NCBI RefSeq assembly: GCF_965140245.1 | Contig: NC_134040.1 | Location: 19,119,056 to 19,183,055 of the forward strand | DNA length: 64,000 bases | Direction: 5' to 3' | Source: Athene noctua | Taxonomy: Eukaryota; Chordata; Aves; Strigiformes; Strigidae | Made by a program: the position numbers and the translations under genes | Notes under the pieces: generated by a model | Told to the model about the DNA's origin: nothing | Databases searched by the model: none | What the model saw: the letters and a program-made list of their open reading frames with translations, nothing else | In this document: positions 49,881 to 63,500 of the stretch, piece after piece | Position numbering within the stretch: the stretch's first letter is position 1 | How the letters are laid out: every line of letters starts with the position of its first letter

Positions 49881-50890
49881 AACTGTAATTTCCTTGATAC
49901 AATACTTCAAGTGCACCTACACTTTCAGATCCTTTTACCCACAGACAGAAAAGACACAAGTACAGAGCTGCAGGCTGAACCCTATGCCCGGCTGCACTGC
50001 TTTTAAGTGCATCTTGACAAATAAAAGAGAGAGGTATTGTCACCTGAACTGAAGAGCTGAAGGATCAAGGGCCTAGACAAATAGTTTGACAGAATACTTA
50101 GTACAAAGTGTGGCTTTCTAAAGGTTCTAAAACCATTCCTAATCTGCATTTTTGCTGTCTACATAAGAGGACAAGTCATAGTCTAAGATGCACTTTTAGA
50201 CCTTTACATTTTCAAAGAAAACCACAGTTACTATTTGTTTTTATTACAGATGTCCTATTGACATGTCTTACAATGATTTTTAGAGATCATCTAGATTACA
50301 ATATTGTAACAGAGTAGCAGTACCAAACATTTGATTATATTTAAAGTACTTGTAGAGGCTCAAGATGGACATGCAGAATAATTTTCATTCCAGAAAGTAG
50401 CAAGATGAAGTAATTTGCTGCTGAGTAAATTTAGTATATGGCTGAAAACCCCACATATTAAAAAGAGTCCTGATCAAACCAGACTGGAATCAAAAGCCTA
50501 TATTCATGAGACAAGACATTTATATATTTGGAAATGCTACAAAGGGTGCTAGCTAATTATGTTTATTACAAAAAATCTTGAAGCAAAGTTACAAAAGCAA
50601 AGAACTTATTTTCAATGCATGTAAAGATGACACACCAAGTAGCACTCCCCCAAATCATCAATAGTAGATAAAAATTAAAGCAATGTTAAAAAATTACAAC
50701 TACAGCAAAGTATATGGTTTCACTTTATTAAAGACACATTACCTAAATGTAATTTTGTGCTAACTTGTTTTGAACAGTGTTTGTCATCCAGTTGGGAAAA
50801 AAGGAGGAATGAGAGCTCTCTTAATCACTACCTTCAGAGGTTTTGCTGGTACCTCATAGACCCTCGCTTATCATCTCTTTAGTTTAATGT

Positions 50891-50909
50891 AAAAAAAAAA
50901 AAAAAAAAA
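50891..50909. repeat. A19 homopolymer
   Basis: Nineteen A on the + strand following TTTAATGT. Confidence 0.9.
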
Positions 50910-52696
50910 GTCTATTTCTTCCACAGCTGTTTTCTCAATCTTAGTCCCTTCTCTGCACTCAGAAGTACTAAAGTACTCTATGCCTACCAATTTTTAACAC
51001 AAGAATCTGCTTTTCTCCAATATTTTTTTTTTTTTCTGTCTGCTCTTCCTTTTAGTTTATTGACTCAGAATCTCAAAACAGTATGTTGAACACTTATGGT
51101 CATGAACAGGTAGCTTCCAGTTCCACACTTTTCTATAAATTTCCATATCATTTGTATATAGGCTGCTTAACATTATATTGCTTATCTATTACTTGCAGGA
51201 TGTGTGAGCACATATGCACATTTCTAAACAGTGATGCAGAAGCACTTGGTTTTGCTATAGCTAAGCAGAGTACAGTGCATGATAATTTACTTTGTATTAC
51301 ATTCCTCCAAAAACATGTGCCTTCGTAGAAATAACCAAGTTGACTTTTAGACTGCACAAGGGTTTCTGCCAAGATTGTCTATTGGGAAAAAAATACTCCA
51401 AACACCTTAGTTGTGCTGTTCTGCTCTTTCAATTCTTAGTACACTGCTAATGTCACATGAATAAGAAAAATGGACACAGATTCTGTAAGACTGATGAACT
51501 GAATAAACAAAACCAAGTCCTTTATTGATACATGTAGATTTACTGATTTTGACTGTTATCCATGAGAAGATTGTGGCTCAGTCTTTTCCTCATTCTTATC
51601 TTTTCTGATGATTACATAGCAAAACAAGAGATGGGCATGGAGTACAGAGTCAAGTTCAAAAGTATGATTTGCTTTTTTAAGTGGCTCAGCTGGTCACAGT
51701 TTTAGAAGTTATAAATTACACCATAAGAAGATTGACTCTACAGATCCCAAAAGGCCATTTACATGTGAGCATTACTCATATAATGGGACACTGGCACTCA
51801 AGTGGCTTTTTTTCCTTAAGTCTGCAAGATATAAAATGCAAGACCTCAATTAACTAACAAAAGAAACAAAACCAAAACCATTTCATATTTAAACATTACA
51901 ATATTTTGATACAATTGATCCAAATTGAGTTAAGAATAAAATTGCAAAAGTTATAACACAAACACACTGTTATAAAATTCCATATAAACTTGCAATGGCT
52001 AGTTTTTAAACAGCATTCCCTGCTTGCTTGTCTTCTTATATTGCCACTAAAAATAGACATCATCTTACTCAAAAGATCATCCAAAAGACATAAAAGTAAT
52101 ATTTCACAATCTATGTTTCAGAACATACTCCAGAACACTTTAATTCAGATTCACAGAATATTACCTATAGTAGCTATTTATTATTTGTAAAATCATGTTC
52201 CTAGCTCTCTTTCCCTTAATGCCAGGAAACTTTTACCATTTGCAAGCTTAGAAAAAGAATGTAGATGATGCTGCAGCTTTATAATTTATCTGAAGTGCCA
52301 AATTACCTGTACAGTAAATCAATAGTATGAAATACATAATTTAGGAAAAGTTTTTTCTGACTCAAACTCCATAGTAAACTCAAAAATTAATTCAAGCACA
52401 ATCTTAGCTTTTCAACATACAAAGAGTCTCCAATTTCTTTACCAGTTTATTTCAGCAAAAGCTAAGGTTCCATTTAAGTGTTCTGTTGGATCAGGAACCG
52501 ATTATTTAGGAGTCTTCAGAATTAGATTCCAAGCTACTTGATTACAAACCCATTCACAAATCTAAAATTGGGCTGTCTTTATTCAGATGTAAAACTGGAA
52601 GGAGTTCACAATCAAACATACTTAAAAATACAAAATACACTATTTTTTTTTTGTGGTTAGATCTTGTGTATAAAAAGAACAAGAAGAAGAACCTAC

Positions 52697-52755
52697 AAAA
52701 AAAAACAAAAACAAAAACAAAAAACCCCACCACCCCAAAAACCAAACCACAATCA
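52697..52755. repeat. A/C-rich simple sequence
   Basis: Repeated CAAAAA units lead into CCCCACCACCCC and further CAAA units. Low-complexity tract. Confidence 0.8.
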
Positions 52756-54772
52756 AAAGCACTTCACTTATTGAGTTTTGAATGAAAGGGACATGTGTTG
52801 TTCTGTCAAAAGTCTCAGTGATGTGAAAAATGGTTAAAGCATCAAGTGACAAACTATTGACAAATTTCTCTATCCAAATAACACTGCAGGAAAAAAGCTG
52901 TGGAAAAATGACTTAAATGATTGGATCTTATGTGGCACAAGAAATCACTACTGTCTCCTGGAAGATCCAGACTCGTTGAAACGAGGACCAGATTAAAAAA
53001 ATCATCTCAGTTCCTCTGTAGCTGTCAAAGTTTTGACTTTCTTGGCCACCACAGTTTGCCCTGATAGATTCATAATAATCAGGGTGAAGGATCATTATTT
53101 TACAAATTAGTTAACTGCATAATGCTTCACTCTTCTCAGATTTCCTTCATTTCTAGAGCTAAAATAACACTGACAGCAGCTAATCATGCTTTTCTTCATT
53201 ACTTTATACATGAGAAAATGGGAGTCAAAAATGAAGAGATCTTATCATCTTAAGGTGTGCAGAGAACGGTCCCAGTGGACATGTCTACAGACTGAAATCT
53301 GTTACTAGGTAGTCATATAAAATTGAACATAAGGTTTGCAAACTATCAGAATACTTTTTTTTTTCCCAACAAATACAAGCTGAATATCAGGTTTTTTTTA
53401 AAAAAAGACAGTAAAATTTAATTAAATCATCATACTGATTGTGAAATATATTAATATTAAAAATTAGATTGAAACCTACTCTTCAAGCTCATTGCTTTAT
53501 TATATCAGTGTTCAAAGAAACCAAGTTTACAGAGCCATAATAGCAGTCTGGGTGGCATCACACTACAGCATGTGGTCTGCTGGAGCAGCAGTGAAGATGA
53601 TGATTACAATCTAGCTACAGATTTTTATCCCACACATACCATCACATTGTTTAAATTCCCTTCCATGGCCTCAAGGAAGTAATGTGTGGCACAATTAGAA
53701 GGACGGCTGCCAACTTTTCCTGTGGTGCAACTCTTTCTTTTCATCATTATTAGATTAACTTGTTTTTCAAATTAACAATATGACATGTAAAAAGAAATGT
53801 ACTGTTTGAGCCAGAAGGCTTTTTAAAATTCCATTAATCACATTTGTACATAGCCAGATAACCACTAAAGATCAACTTTATCTAAAATTTAATCATTCCA
53901 TATTATTGTATATCTTCTTCATTTTGGAAAAGCAGAGAAAAGCAAATGGCATACCTAAAGTAGGGGAGTTACTAAATGGAAAATTTGAAAATATTCCACA
54001 AATCACTCATTTTAAGAGGGAAGTGGTGTTCAAAGGAAAACGAAGAGATCATCAGAATGGGAGTCCTGGGTTCTCCATCAGGGAGGACTGCTCAGGGAGC
54101 TAAATACCACTTTTATACTGTTAAATTCCCCTGTATCAAAAGATTCAAAGCTATTTAGAAAAAGATTGACTTTAATTGTCACAGAAATACAGCACTAAAA
54201 GTGAACATTGTTCATTATCACCACATATTCAACAAATCTTTTAATGAATTGATGAAACTCCTCCTTAAAACTTCAGGATTCTTTTTTTCCTCTTCCTGCT
54301 CCTACTGGAAAACTGTCTCAGAGCTTCGTCAATTTCCACCATAAGCTGACTCACAGAGAGTTTAACCTATTACTTGGGTCAACTAAATAATTTATCTTAA
54401 ATACAATTTTTTCTGCCTCTTGATCATATCTCACTCTGGCTTTTCATTTTTCGTGCTAAACAAGTCAGCTTCTTGCAGCTTCCTCCTTTAAGAGAGGTTC
54501 TCCATCTCCCTGGTTGTTTGAGCACATTCATTACACCTCTGCCACTTGGAATTTATCTCTCAACCTCTAACCTGATGAGCAGAGTGTCATAAACCAGAAC
54601 AAGCTGTCACAGGCTCTGATCCATGTACAAAACAGGCCAAATTACCTGACAGTCACAGCCTCCGATCTAGCAGGGCAGCAGTTACGTCCATCAGTCTTAT
54701 AAATTCAGAAGGAATACCAATCCTTCAAAACCTTCTTCATCCCTCACCTCAGCCACTCACTTTAAGACTCAC

Positions 54773-54823
54773 CACTGCAACAGCTCAGCCTCTGAGGGCA
54801 GCAGGCAGCGGGCCTGCATGGCC
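54773..54823 (-). other. Exon-like 51-nt unit, hypothetical
   Basis: On the minus strand a pyrimidine-rich tract ends in CTTCTCTTCCACTGCAG at 54824, and a strong donor GTGAGT begins at 54772. The 51 nt between are GC-rich and contain an in-frame ATG (MQARCLLPSEAEL). The unit lies in the same sense as KCNIP4. There is no recognised homology, so it may be a cryptic exon, an alternative KCNIP4 exon or coincidence. Confidence 0.25.
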
Positions 54824-55018
54824 CTGCAGTGGAAGAGAAGCAGCAGGAACATGTACAAGCCCGTGAGCTGGGGCACACAGCAGGTGCTGGGGCCTCCTCG
54901 TCTCAGGATGGCAGAGAGGAGCCATCCACCCTGCAGCTACCCTGGCCATGCCATCGTACGCTTCAGTCAAATTCACCTCAATTTGAGTACTAAGTGTAAA
55001 ACCAAAAAAAAAAAACAA
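54785..55018. other. GC-rich block ending in an A-rich tract, unidentified
   Basis: About 200 bp of GC-rich sequence with several CpGs, then AAAACC and an A12 run on the + strand. A GC-rich body followed by an A-tail could be a small retrocopy of an unknown RNA on the + strand. The minus strand has a 77-codon frame. No family recognised. Confidence 0.3.
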
Positions 55019-55885
55019 AACAACATGTAATTAAAGTGCTCAATGGTGCCTTTCAACTTCCAAAAAATATACATTCTAATAGAGATTGTGGCGCTACATT
55101 TTTGAAACTAGGGTTGAACCTCTCCTCAGTCTCTATTGCTGCAGCTTAGGATATTCAGCTAAGAGGGAGAGACCTGCACTGAAACCCCTCCTGTATTCAA
55201 GGCAAAGCAAGGATCTTTTTTAGAGCACTCAACACACTCACAGAAAAATTTTTAGGTTGCTCAGTTGGTGTTCATCTTTCTTTCTGCACTTGAATAATTA
55301 AAAATTCAAGGTACACAATCCACCTCAAAATTTATTAGGCCAGAGAAAAAAGCATAAATTCACAGGCACTAAGTTGCTAAAATATCATATGTTGCTTTGG
55401 ATTGGATGTGAAACTCTGACTTTTGCCCCGGACCATGAATGATGCTAATTTCAAGAAAAAAAGCCACATTTTGGAGACTGTTAAAGAAAAGTAAAATGAT
55501 TGAGATGCCTGATTGTCAGACACATACATAGAGTCTGGCAAACACAGGGGAAAGCTGTATGAAACTAAAATGTTTTTGCCTTTTCAATTCAATATTTCAG
55601 TGGTTTTGAGCATGACTGTAATAGACGGGATACATCTGTTCAGTGTCATCTGTAGTATTTCCTATTCATGGGAAGAACAGATGGAGCCTCAGTAATCCTC
55701 AGCAGATCTTATTGAACTATGTTTTGGAATAACATCAAAACTGTAATACACAATATTTCATTGACGGAAAAAACCCTCAGTTACTGGCAAAAACAAAACG
55801 GTAAGTCACAAAAGAAGCCAGTGTTAACAGAACTTCTAATTTTTCTGTAGCAATTTATCTCACTGAGGTCTCGAGTTTTATTGAA

Positions 55886-55907
55886 TTTTTTTTTTTTTTT
55901 TTTTTTT
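55886..55907. repeat. T22 homopolymer
   Basis: Twenty-two T on the + strand. Confidence 0.9.
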
Positions 55908-56251
55908 ATAATGAACAGAGATATCTGAATTGGAGGTTTTGTTTCTTGGATGTTTTCTGTTACAGCAGTAAAATAGAGCATATTACTATTTTGAAACTGC
56001 TGGTTACCCAAAGCAGAGGATATTCACTTTTGGTATTTGTAGGTTTATGCATTTTAGTTTCTGTCATTTACTAGTGACATCAGCAAAGAATTTTTTTCAA
56101 GAAGCTTAGAAGTATGGTACAACACAGTTATCCTATTCATTCTCTGAACTGCTCTTTGAAGTGCAATCCAGTCTCTCTGAACTCTTCTGACTCCCTTCTT
56201 GTTCTTAGCACAAGGAAGTTTGCTAGGACGCATGAACTGGACACATGTGCC

Positions 56252-56271
56252 TTTTTTTTTTTTTTTTTTTT
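56252..56271. repeat. T20 homopolymer
   Basis: Twenty T on the + strand, 345 bp from the T22 tract. Confidence 0.9.
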
Positions 56272-58410
56272 GGTAGAAATCACCTACTCCCAGCACTTTT
56301 AAGTCTTGCATAAAACAGCAATTTATTAAGCTATGCAAAGAAGAAACCACTTCTGCCCTCGAGTCATCTATATGGATGCATCAGGTTGCCAACTTACCAT
56401 CTGGCTCAATGCAAGTTCTATGTTTTCAAGGCAAGAGAAACACACAGCCTATGTGTGGCATTTAGACATAGAGCATGGCTAAATAAATTAGCATTCTGCC
56501 AATGCATAATAGCAAACCTTCAAGCAGAGCTTACTGACTGTGTCTGATTACATGTTCCTAAGAGCCTTGTTACAGTCAATAAAAGGCATGTGAAGAATGA
56601 TTACAGCGTTAGGAGAAGAGTACATGTCCACAGAGAGAAATTTATAAGTTATGGTCACCAAAATTTCAACATAGCATTTACAGTAATTTTAAAAGATAAT
56701 CTCAGATAACACTTTCCTACATTGTCACAAAGCTGAAGGTAAGAATTTACCCTAGATGAAGCATTTAAACAAATTCCACTTCTTTTTGAGCTTTCTATTT
56801 TGTGAACCTACATAGGATAAACAGCACATCATTTAAAAAGTGTAATTAGAAGAACAATTGTTATTTCTGGCTGTTATTTTGTAACTATTCCTGTTGCAGC
56901 AGATTAAATAACAGATATAGATTGCCTACGGAAAACATCTTACTGAAGTAACAAGGTCCTTACAAAAGTTAAAAAATAAGGTCCTGAATGGACATATCGC
57001 TAGATAAAGGAACAAAGATGAAACTTCCTTAACTAAGAGTACATAGTTCAAGATTCTGCACTCAAATGAGTTCATGATTAGGTTTCTCATCTACAGTATA
57101 AACTTGGATGTCACTTCACATAAATACAGCAGTACAGTCCAAGTATGTATTCCTCAGAGCTGAAAATTTTGGAAATCCAGAATTACATCAGGACTGTAAT
57201 AGTTGCCCATCTCTTTTTACTCTCTACTGAAAGTGTTGGAGAGGTATATACTGACAGAATGTTATCTATTTGCCCAAGGTTTTTCCCCAGCCCTTTATTT
57301 TATTCCTACTCCAAGACTAAATGATCTAAAGCTTGCAACATGTCTTAGCATATCGAATTATCCTAGACAACTTAGAACCCTTTCTCTAAAGTTGAGCAGT
57401 CTTTGCTAGCCCTAGTGTTGTATCCCCTTCAAGAAAACCTCTCCCTTTTGTTCACAAGCAATCACAGCTGCATAGGTACTATAAATCTTCATTCAATGCA
57501 CTTCCCAAGTCTTCCTCCACTCTTCTATTTTGCACACATCTGGTTACTGGGTTTTTGGAAAACTGATTTAGTAATAGCACAGAAGTTTAACAGCAAGAAA
57601 CTGTTATAAGCATAGGAACTGTTGGTTGTAACCCAGTTAATACAGCCCATTTTATCACACAATATTTAAAACAGATTTTGTGGTTTTCAGAGTTTCCTGC
57701 CTGTTGGAATGCATAGGAACTTTTTAGCACTAGCCTTGGGGTGCACTAAATAACTTCTTATTAACTCAATAAACCATGACAATTCCTTGAAAAGCTCGAG
57801 TACTAATAGACTTTTCCTTTTGAGTCTCAAAGCAACTTCAAAAATGGGAATAACCTTACAGTAAAAGATGTTAGCTAACCAAGAAAATAACAGACTCTAA
57901 ACTTTAGATGCAAATTTTGTTTCAAAATGCTTACTGGTTGCTTCATGATATGTTCTAGCTTGATTCACTTTAGAGGATGTGAACAAACACCACCACCAAA
58001 TCAGGGATACTTGTGGTGTTCAGAATTACGGCCATTTCTATTAAGATTCTTCATGTATAGTGAGATGAGCTTTTTTACTACTACAGTTGCACTTAAAATG
58101 TAAGCTAAGAAATTAGCATTTAAAGTGAACAATACTTGCAGAAATTTACAGACTTTCAGGCTACCAGACTAATCTAAGTAGCAACTAATAGCTACAGCTA
58201 GCAGTAACAGCTGTAACAATTGTTCACAGAAGCATGACAAATACCATTTCATACCAATTCATTCAGAAGAAAAAAAGGGTATTCTGGTTTGACACTGTCT
58301 TCATTATTATAAGACAACACAATAATTATTACTCTCCAATGGCTTTTCAACATTTTTTGTGAAGCTATTTTAGTTATTAATTAACGAATAACCATCCAGC
58401 TTGATTTTTA

Positions 58411-58428
58411 TTTTTTTTTTTTTTTTTT
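58411..58428. repeat. T18 homopolymer followed by A7
   Basis: Eighteen T directly followed by AAAAAAA on the + strand. Confidence 0.9.
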
Positions 58429-60289
58429 AAAAAAAGGGACACTAACCAGAATTAATGGATCTGGAGACTTAATGGTCGCTTCATTCCCAACCCTTTCCAG
58501 GGTCTATTAAAACTGATTAATATCTCTCCTTTGTCCTCAACAGATTTTGAATCATATCATTGCTCCTTTGTATCACAGGTGGACTGCTCTAGCAAGGTCT
58601 GAGAAAATAAGCTTAGGCTGTTTGCTTTTACACTTTAACATTTTAGAAAATGAACAGGTTTCAGTTCAATCTCATTAAGAAGGATTCCTTAGAAACAGGT
58701 AATCTGGGATATGTAAATACCCAGGACCTTTCCTACCATTTTAGCAACATCTTCACTAGACTTAGAACCATGTCTTTGTTGATCTCTCTTTTTCTTGTCT
58801 TGTGAGTCTGGTAATTTGGGCTGCACAGACCAACCACTTTACTGGCAGCTGTCAAGTTTAAAATTTTCCTCTGAGCTAGATCATACAATTTTTAATTCTT
58901 CCAATTCAGGGATGGAATTGCAGAGCTGCCAACATCTGAAGGATGCAGGAGACTTCATGGCATACAAAGTACAGCTGGGCAGTATGTTATCTATTTGGAT
59001 GTATCTACAGCCTGAAATGACAGCTCTTAATTTGAACTGTCTCCCATATTCCAATTGATACTCCAAAGCATCTAGTGGGTAGCATTATGGATATAAAAAA
59101 AAATGAGGTCCATGAACATTTTACATGTTATTTAAAGTAAAATAAAGTAAAATAAAAAGTGTGTCTACACATGTATCTGGTCTCCTTGCCTAAGAAGGCA
59201 TGTGAGAGCCTACACATAAGATATATTTAGATGTCGAGTTTTGCACAGACTAACCTGTATGTGCCTAGGTCTCTTGTTGGAGAATTACTACTTATCTTGT
59301 TATTTTTTTTCCCTGCAGTTCCAGTTAAGTTAGACAACTGTCTAAATACCACATCACATAGCTGCAATTTCACAAAAAGAAATACCTAAAAGGAAAACTA
59401 TCATTAGCAAGCTCACTGAAATCTTTGGTGACAGAGTATGAAATTAGAGAAAATAAGATTAAATATTTCTTATTTCAAGTGACTAAGCTGCAATAAGAAG
59501 TTAACCTTGTTTCTGCCAACATTCATTGTGCTTCTTTGACATATTGGTATTTGTTTAAGACCTATGACCACTGGGTACATCAGCAGTGCAATCTGGTATT
59601 TTTAGACCTATTCCTAAGCATATCCAGAAATCTCATGGTTAGCATACAAAAGCACACAATAATTACAGTAATTTCACTTAGAAAAAGATAGGCTTCCCAT
59701 CTCTCCCAAATTCTACCAGAGTACAGATTTGCACATTACTGTGATTCGAAATTTCATTTCTATATGTTATTTTGAGTCCCACAATTTTTTTCTTCTCCAG
59801 ATATAGACAGTATTGAGAAATTGGTTTTCAGAAGTGCTCAGCATTCAGGTCTGAATAATCAGACTTCTTTAAAAATGATTCAACTTTGGAATGTGAAAAG
59901 ACAAAGATTTTTGTTACTAGGCCTTGTCTGCATGTGTACCAAATACTTAGTATTCCTCATTAATATCAGTTACAAGTCATGTGAGCCCATGAATATTCAG
60001 GTGACTTAACAAAAGAAAAAAATCACTCCATTTATCCAGAGAGTTCAGTATGAAATTAAAAGACTAAACATCTTAAAACAACTTAAAATAAACAATTATA
60101 AAGTTGAAATTGCAATTTCCTCACTTTCAGTGCCATTTAGAAACAGAACATTGGCTTTGTGGAGTAACCATGCAATTGCTACTTTTTTTTCTTTTTTTTT
60201 AAACTTAAGAAAGGATTTTATCAAAAAGAGAAAACTCCAAAGAAATCATTCTAATTTTAAACTATGTTCATTGGGGCATCATCCTGTTT

Positions 60290-60312
60290 AAAAAAAAAAA
60301 AAAAAAAAAAAA
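60290..60312. repeat. A23 homopolymer
   Basis: Twenty-three A on the + strand, 260 bp before a T27 tract, so the pair is an inverted A/T homopolymer arrangement. Confidence 0.9.
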
Positions 60313-60572
60313 TCCTCAAATGGTTAACTTACCATTTGGGAAACAATAACTTCAGAAATTGATTGAGTTCAGGCTTTCAGCTTATAAGAGCTGAATGAAG
60401 GCAGCTGCAGAAGTTGTAAATGGAGTAAGGGGAAATCAAACAAGTAGGGACTTTTCTATTTTTTTGTTGTTTTTGTTTCTAATTCCAGAAAAGAAAAAGA
60501 ATTCTGGATGGAAACCCAATTTCCCTACCAGTATTCCTTCTTATTTTGCAACCAGGAAATTGGTAATTTTCC

Positions 60573-60599
60573 TTTTTTTTTTTTTTTTTTTTTTTTTTT
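60573..60599. repeat. T27 homopolymer
   Basis: Twenty-seven T on the + strand. Together with A23 at 60290-60312 it could pair within one transcript. Confidence 0.9.
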
Positions 60600-63500
60600 G
60601 CTACATCCCTCAAATGAAAAATGTGATGTTGGAGCCCTCCTGTCTCTCATTTCCAATAACAATATTGTTTCTCCTTCCAGTTGGCTGTAGTATTCATTCA
60701 CTGCAGTAGTCATCATCTTCTGTTGATAGCTATAAATTTAACTGGAAATATTTAGTCCTAAACAAAGTCAGATCAAATGACTTTTGCATAGATAGACTTC
60801 TTAAGGCAACAGCCAAATAAGCAAATAATAAATATTTCAGTGTTCCCCAAACTGAAAGAATCAACTTTTTAATAATCTGATATTACACTTGTCCCTGAAT
60901 CTTAATGCAATTATATGAAATTTAAGTCATTTGCAATTGTTGCAAGTGTATATCATCTCTTTACTACTACAGAACAAGATCCATTTAATCTTCATTGTTA
61001 CAATCAGAAGTCATTAACCTAAACTAGAAAGGTGTGAAATTAATGTTGCAACAGCCTCAAATTTCAGTATGTTTGCTGAGGGATAATTTTTAAATTTTTT
61101 TTTTTAAAAAACAGCAGAGCATAGGTTAATTGCTTCAAGAGAGTTGAAGAATCTATTTTCTCCAGATTACTCAACAATCTTTTAATTTATTGCTTTTACA
61201 CAAGAGTGTCATTTAATCCAGTTTTGCCAGCAATTTCACAGTTTAGCATAACATTAGCAATTTAATTAAATGCTAATAAAATACATCACTCATATCACCT
61301 GCAGACCAGGATGTGGGTGGCTCAATTACTTCAGTGTTTACAGCTCAACGAGTTGTGAAGGGCAAATGAAAACTTTTTCACATTACTGAGCAGCAGCTAT
61401 TTGAGAACTAGCACTGGAGGAAGGTATGAATGTTTTGTCTCAGATTTAAAAAATGGAACAATAAATAGAGGTGCAGAGTGGATATATCAGTGTTCCCTTA
61501 TGATAAAGGGGAAGGAAAAAATAAAGGACTCAACTAATTAATAATTAGATCATGTCTTTTAAAAATTAAAGAGGTAGCAGTTAAAGAAAAAGGAAACCTG
61601 ATTTTTGTTTTTCTATTAATTGGTCCATGTCTGTACAGATCTTAGTCTCATATTTGTTCTGATTTTAATAGATATTCGTAAGGCAACTTTCAGGTGGTTT
61701 TCTAGAATTATTGTTTATTTTTTCCCACCACGTTGATTAATGTTGTTGGGTGGGGTTTTTTTTTAATCATTAAAATATACAATAGCTTATCAATGCCTGG
61801 TAAAGTTCAAAGTCAGAATGGCTTTGCTTCCAGTGCTTTGTACCAACAACCAGTGTACTTTGGTTCATAGGTGAAGAGCAGCTGTTGGCACGACTTCAGA
61901 ACAGAGATTCGAGCTTTTATCTATAAGAAAAATCCTTAAACACCATCTTATTCATAAACACCTTGGGATCTGCCTAAAACTTATTAGTAACCTTCTGTTG
62001 GCTCATTATCCAAGAATTCTGCATTTACTTGAAACAATGGTGACTATTGCATAGGTAATGCTATATCTACCAGGCTATTATTTCAGCTGATAGCTTAGCT
62101 CAATTTTGAAGTCCATCTTGAAGGGTAGGTTTCTTTTCTCTCTTTGATATTTTTGTCCCTGCTGCACTTTCACCATCTATATATTCCCTATTTGAACAAG
62201 TTCGTCAATCTCTTTTCCTATAAAGGCCCATTCTCAAGACCCATAGTTACTGTAGTATCTACAATAAATTCATCAGTAGATCAGAATTGCACATAACAGA
62301 TTATGCCTCAAGGAAATCCTGGGAAATAAAGCTATTTTTTCATTCTTAATAAGAGGTTAAAACTTCATCTGATTCCAATCTAATAATCTCAGTAAAATTC
62401 AGTAATACTCTAAACTAAGCAAGAAATTTTACAACTGCATCTTCAGAATGGAAATTTCTGACACACGATTAGTGAGAAAAAAATACATCCCTCTGGAAAG
62501 CAGCTCCTCTTTTGAAATTTGTGCTACAACCTTCAGTTACAATGCACTTTTACCCAATAATGAGGAAAACCAATAAAACATCATTAGTTAAGGCAAAAAC
62601 ATTCAAAATTTTATGGATTTTTTTTAAGACAGATATATAAAAATGACTGTTTAACAGTAATTCCCAAACATCATATTGCAATATCTACGACTCCAGCTGA
62701 TTTGGGTGCTGTAAGTACTCTCAGACTGATGGCAAAGTAACTACTTAGATTTTCAGTATGTGATGGCACAAATTAAAACTTTTTCTCTGAGAAAAAAACT
62801 AGTCCTGTAAGTGAACTTCAGTCAGATCACTGAAAGAAGAGACTAAGCAAATGGCCACTGGGAAGCTTATAGGAGAAGAGAGGCAAAAAAAATATTATAT
62901 ATGATCACAGCTGAAAACACACATTGGACAGAGAAAGAGTACTTTAATTAGCAGGCTGAGCATTCAGAAATGGGAATTGTTATATTAAGAAAATGGAGAC
63001 TAGAACAGGGCATTGTAGGGGGAGCATTAAAAGCAAAACATAGAAATAAAGGCAGAAGAAATACAGTAGAGTAAAACGGCATGATAGCATACAAGAAAAG
63101 ACAGAATACAGACTTCTAAATTTGTTCTCAGATCTGATAGCACTGATTTTAATTTTATGTTTTTATTTTTACCTAGTCTGGTCAGGCATATCCAGGTTGT
63201 GGTTTTGTTTTTTTTCTATTATTTTCCTTTTCTATTCCTTCTCTTTCCCCTTGTTTTGTAATCAAACAAGTGTATGAACAAAATCTGATATGGCTGGATG
63301 CTTTTAGTGGAACAAGAAAAAATATGTAGAATTTCATGTAGTTTGTCAAAACTGGGAAGCACGAACTAGGAGAATCTGATCTATTTTTAATAGAGACTAT
63401 CACTTTACATGGAAAAAAGAAGAATCAGAAAAAAACCCTTCATTATTAAAAGTTGAAACATAGTGTCACCCCTATCTCCCTTTTTTTTCACTACGTTTTT

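Larger units (their letters stand above)
49881..54772 (-). other. Non-coding stretch, probable intron
   Basis: AT-rich sequence with an A19 tract at 50891-50909, a T-run near 51024 and an A/C-rich simple-sequence stretch at about 52697-52755. No exons or mobile elements recognised. Confidence 0.5.

Noticed and set aside
49171..50052. Several frames of 60-123 codons
   Set aside because: Most lie in the antisense CR1 at 49070-49880 or run out of it; there are no conserved protein motifs in these registers.
52554..52852. Minus-strand frames rich in Phe and Val
   Set aside because: They are created by A/C-rich low-complexity sequence on the + strand.
60395..60716. Frames of 60-104 codons with poly-Phe or poly-Lys
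   Set aside because: They are created by the T27 homopolymer.
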